Shown: one piece after another, positions 21,333 to 22,045 of the stretch
How the letters are laid out: the number at the start of each line of letters is the position of its first letter
Position numbering within the stretch: the first letter of the stretch is position 1
Assembly: GCA_904393855.1 (NCBI GenBank)
Contig: CAJFNE010000025.1
Location: forward strand, 1 to 22,045
Origin: an uncultured Oscillibacter sp.
Lineage (GTDB): Bacteria; Bacillota; Clostridia; Oscillospirales; Oscillospiraceae
DNA: 22,045 nucleotides
Reading direction: 5' to 3'
The notes under the pieces: generated by a model
The model's database searches: none
Seen by the model: the letters and a program-made list of their open reading frames with translations, nothing else
Told to the model about the DNA's origin: nothing
Program-made: the position numbers and the translations under genes

Positions 21333-22045
21333 ATGCTGAACGTCCAGATGTTTGAGATGGAGAAATTCCTGCCCGCGGACTACGAGGCGTCCCTGGAGCC
21401 CCGGCTGCGGGAGGCCCAGGAGAAGCTGCAGACCGGCAGCGGCGCCGGCGGGGAGTTCACCGGCTGGGTGCGTCTGCCGGCGGACTACGACCGGGCGGAG
21501 TTCGCCCGCATCCAGGCCGCCGCGAAGAAGATCCAGGGGGATTCCCAGGCCCTGGTGGTCATCGGCATCGGCGGGTCCTATCTGGGCGCCCGGGGCGTCA
21601 TCGACTGCCTGTGCTCCCCCAACTATAACCTGATGAAAAAGTCCACCCCCAACGTCTACTTCATCGGCAACGGCCTCTCCGCCGACGCCCTGCAGGAGGT
21701 TCTGGACCTGGTGGCGGATGTGGACTTCTCCGTGAACGTGATCTCCAAGTCCGGCACCACCACGGAGCCGGCGGTGGCGTTCCGGTTCTTCCGGGAGGCC
21801 CTGGAGCGAAAGTACGGCCGGGAGGGCGCCGGGAAGCGCATCTACGCCACCACCGACAAGGCCCGGGGGGCCCTGAAGTCCCTGGCGGACGCCGAGGGCT
21901 GGGAGACCTTCGTGGTGCCCGATGAGATCGGCGGGCGATACAGCGTGCTGACCGCCGTGGGCCTGCTGCCCATCGCCGTGGCCGGGGTGGACATCACGGA
22001 GCTGATGGCCGGCGCGGCGGAGATGATGGACCTCTGCGCCCAGGG
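21333..22045 (+). CDS. pgi: Glucose-6-phosphate isomerase (3' end cut by window)
   Basis: The first 237 residues of phosphoglucose isomerase, which interconverts glucose-6-phosphate and fructose-6-phosphate. Visible motifs of the SIS-domain fold: VVIGIGGSYLGAR (75-87), the phosphate-binding SKSGTTTEPA (138-147), and IGGRYSVLTAVGLLP (199-213), a family signature. The N-terminus is short, as in the roughly 450-residue Firmicutes enzymes. The ATG at 21333 has AAAGGAGAGAG upstream. It is preceded by its own promoter and an unusually long, repeat-bearing leader. The frame is open to the window edge. Confidence 0.95.
   Translation, partial: MLNVQMFEMEKFLPADYEASLEPRLREAQEKLQTGSGAGGEFTGWVRLPADYDRAEFARIQAAAKKIQGDSQALVVIGIGGSYLGARGVIDCLCSPNYNLMKKSTPNVYFIGNGLSADALQEVLDLVADVDFSVNVISKSGTTTEPAVAFRFFREALERKYGREGAGKRIYATTDKARGALKSLADAEGWETFVVPDEIGGRYSVLTAVGLLPIAVAGVDITELMAGAAEMMDLCAQ

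Noticed and set aside
1..22045. tRNA or rRNA genes
   Set aside because: No cloverleaf, CCA-type end or conserved rRNA segment was recognised by eye in any intergenic stretch.

Overview
The window is chromosomal DNA from a high-GC, Gram-positive-type anaerobe. It is most likely a gut clostridium of the Oscillospiraceae (Flavonifractor/Lawsonibacter/Oscillibacter-like). The reasons are strong AGGAGG ribosome sites, a PerR-rubrerythrin operon, a Firmicutes-type pyruvate kinase with a C-terminal PEP-utiliser domain, HPr with His15 and Ser46, a Firmicutes-type glucose-6-phosphate isomerase, and a large SLH surface protein. The genus is inference.

Layout. (1) 1-2597, minus strand: the lysis/tail end of a prophage or phage-tail-like particle, with a tail-associated protein, a CBM-like protein, an XhlA-like protein, an unknown protein, a holin and an SLH-bearing CHAP endolysin cut by the window edge. 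(2) 2729-11638: housekeeping genes, each with clear promoters and hairpin terminators: a NUDIX hydrolase, rpoN (sigma-54), pyk, a small lipoprotein, perR-rbr, ptsH, uvrC and a second lipoprotein. (3) 11829-14625: a complete tyrosine recombinase whose stop codon touches a 275-bp segment bounded by 24-bp inverted repeats. Inside are a leftward promoter and a rightward intrinsic terminator. Beyond it lie a 114-aa unknown gene and an unusual 422-aa protein made of two degenerate recombinase catalytic lobes and two winged-helix domains. I read this as an invertible-promoter (phase-variation) switch, captured OFF for the downstream operon. (4) 14864-18775: a 1303-aa S-layer-type protein with its own promoter and a perfect 42-bp tandem duplication inside an SLH motif. 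(5) 18860-19784: a small accessory island with an orphan phage tail-fibre-like gene and a compact type I toxin-antitoxin-like locus (25-aa peptide on minus, about 95-nt antisense RNA on plus). (6) 19886-22045: a D-Ala-D-Ala carboxypeptidase, then the 5' part of pgi behind a long leader holding 73-bp tandem repeats.

How the parts fit. pyk, ptsH and pgi serve glycolysis and sugar sensing. perR-rbr is a peroxide defence unit. The SLH protein, the carboxypeptidase and the SLH-tagged endolysin all concern the cell envelope. The most interesting system is region 3: a recombinase next to its probable own switch, gating a recombinase-derived putative regulator beside a surface-layer gene. That the regulator acts on the surface gene is inference only. 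A second unexplained link is a TTGCACG...CGTGCAA palindrome found just upstream of both phage-like units, each time downstream of a terminator.
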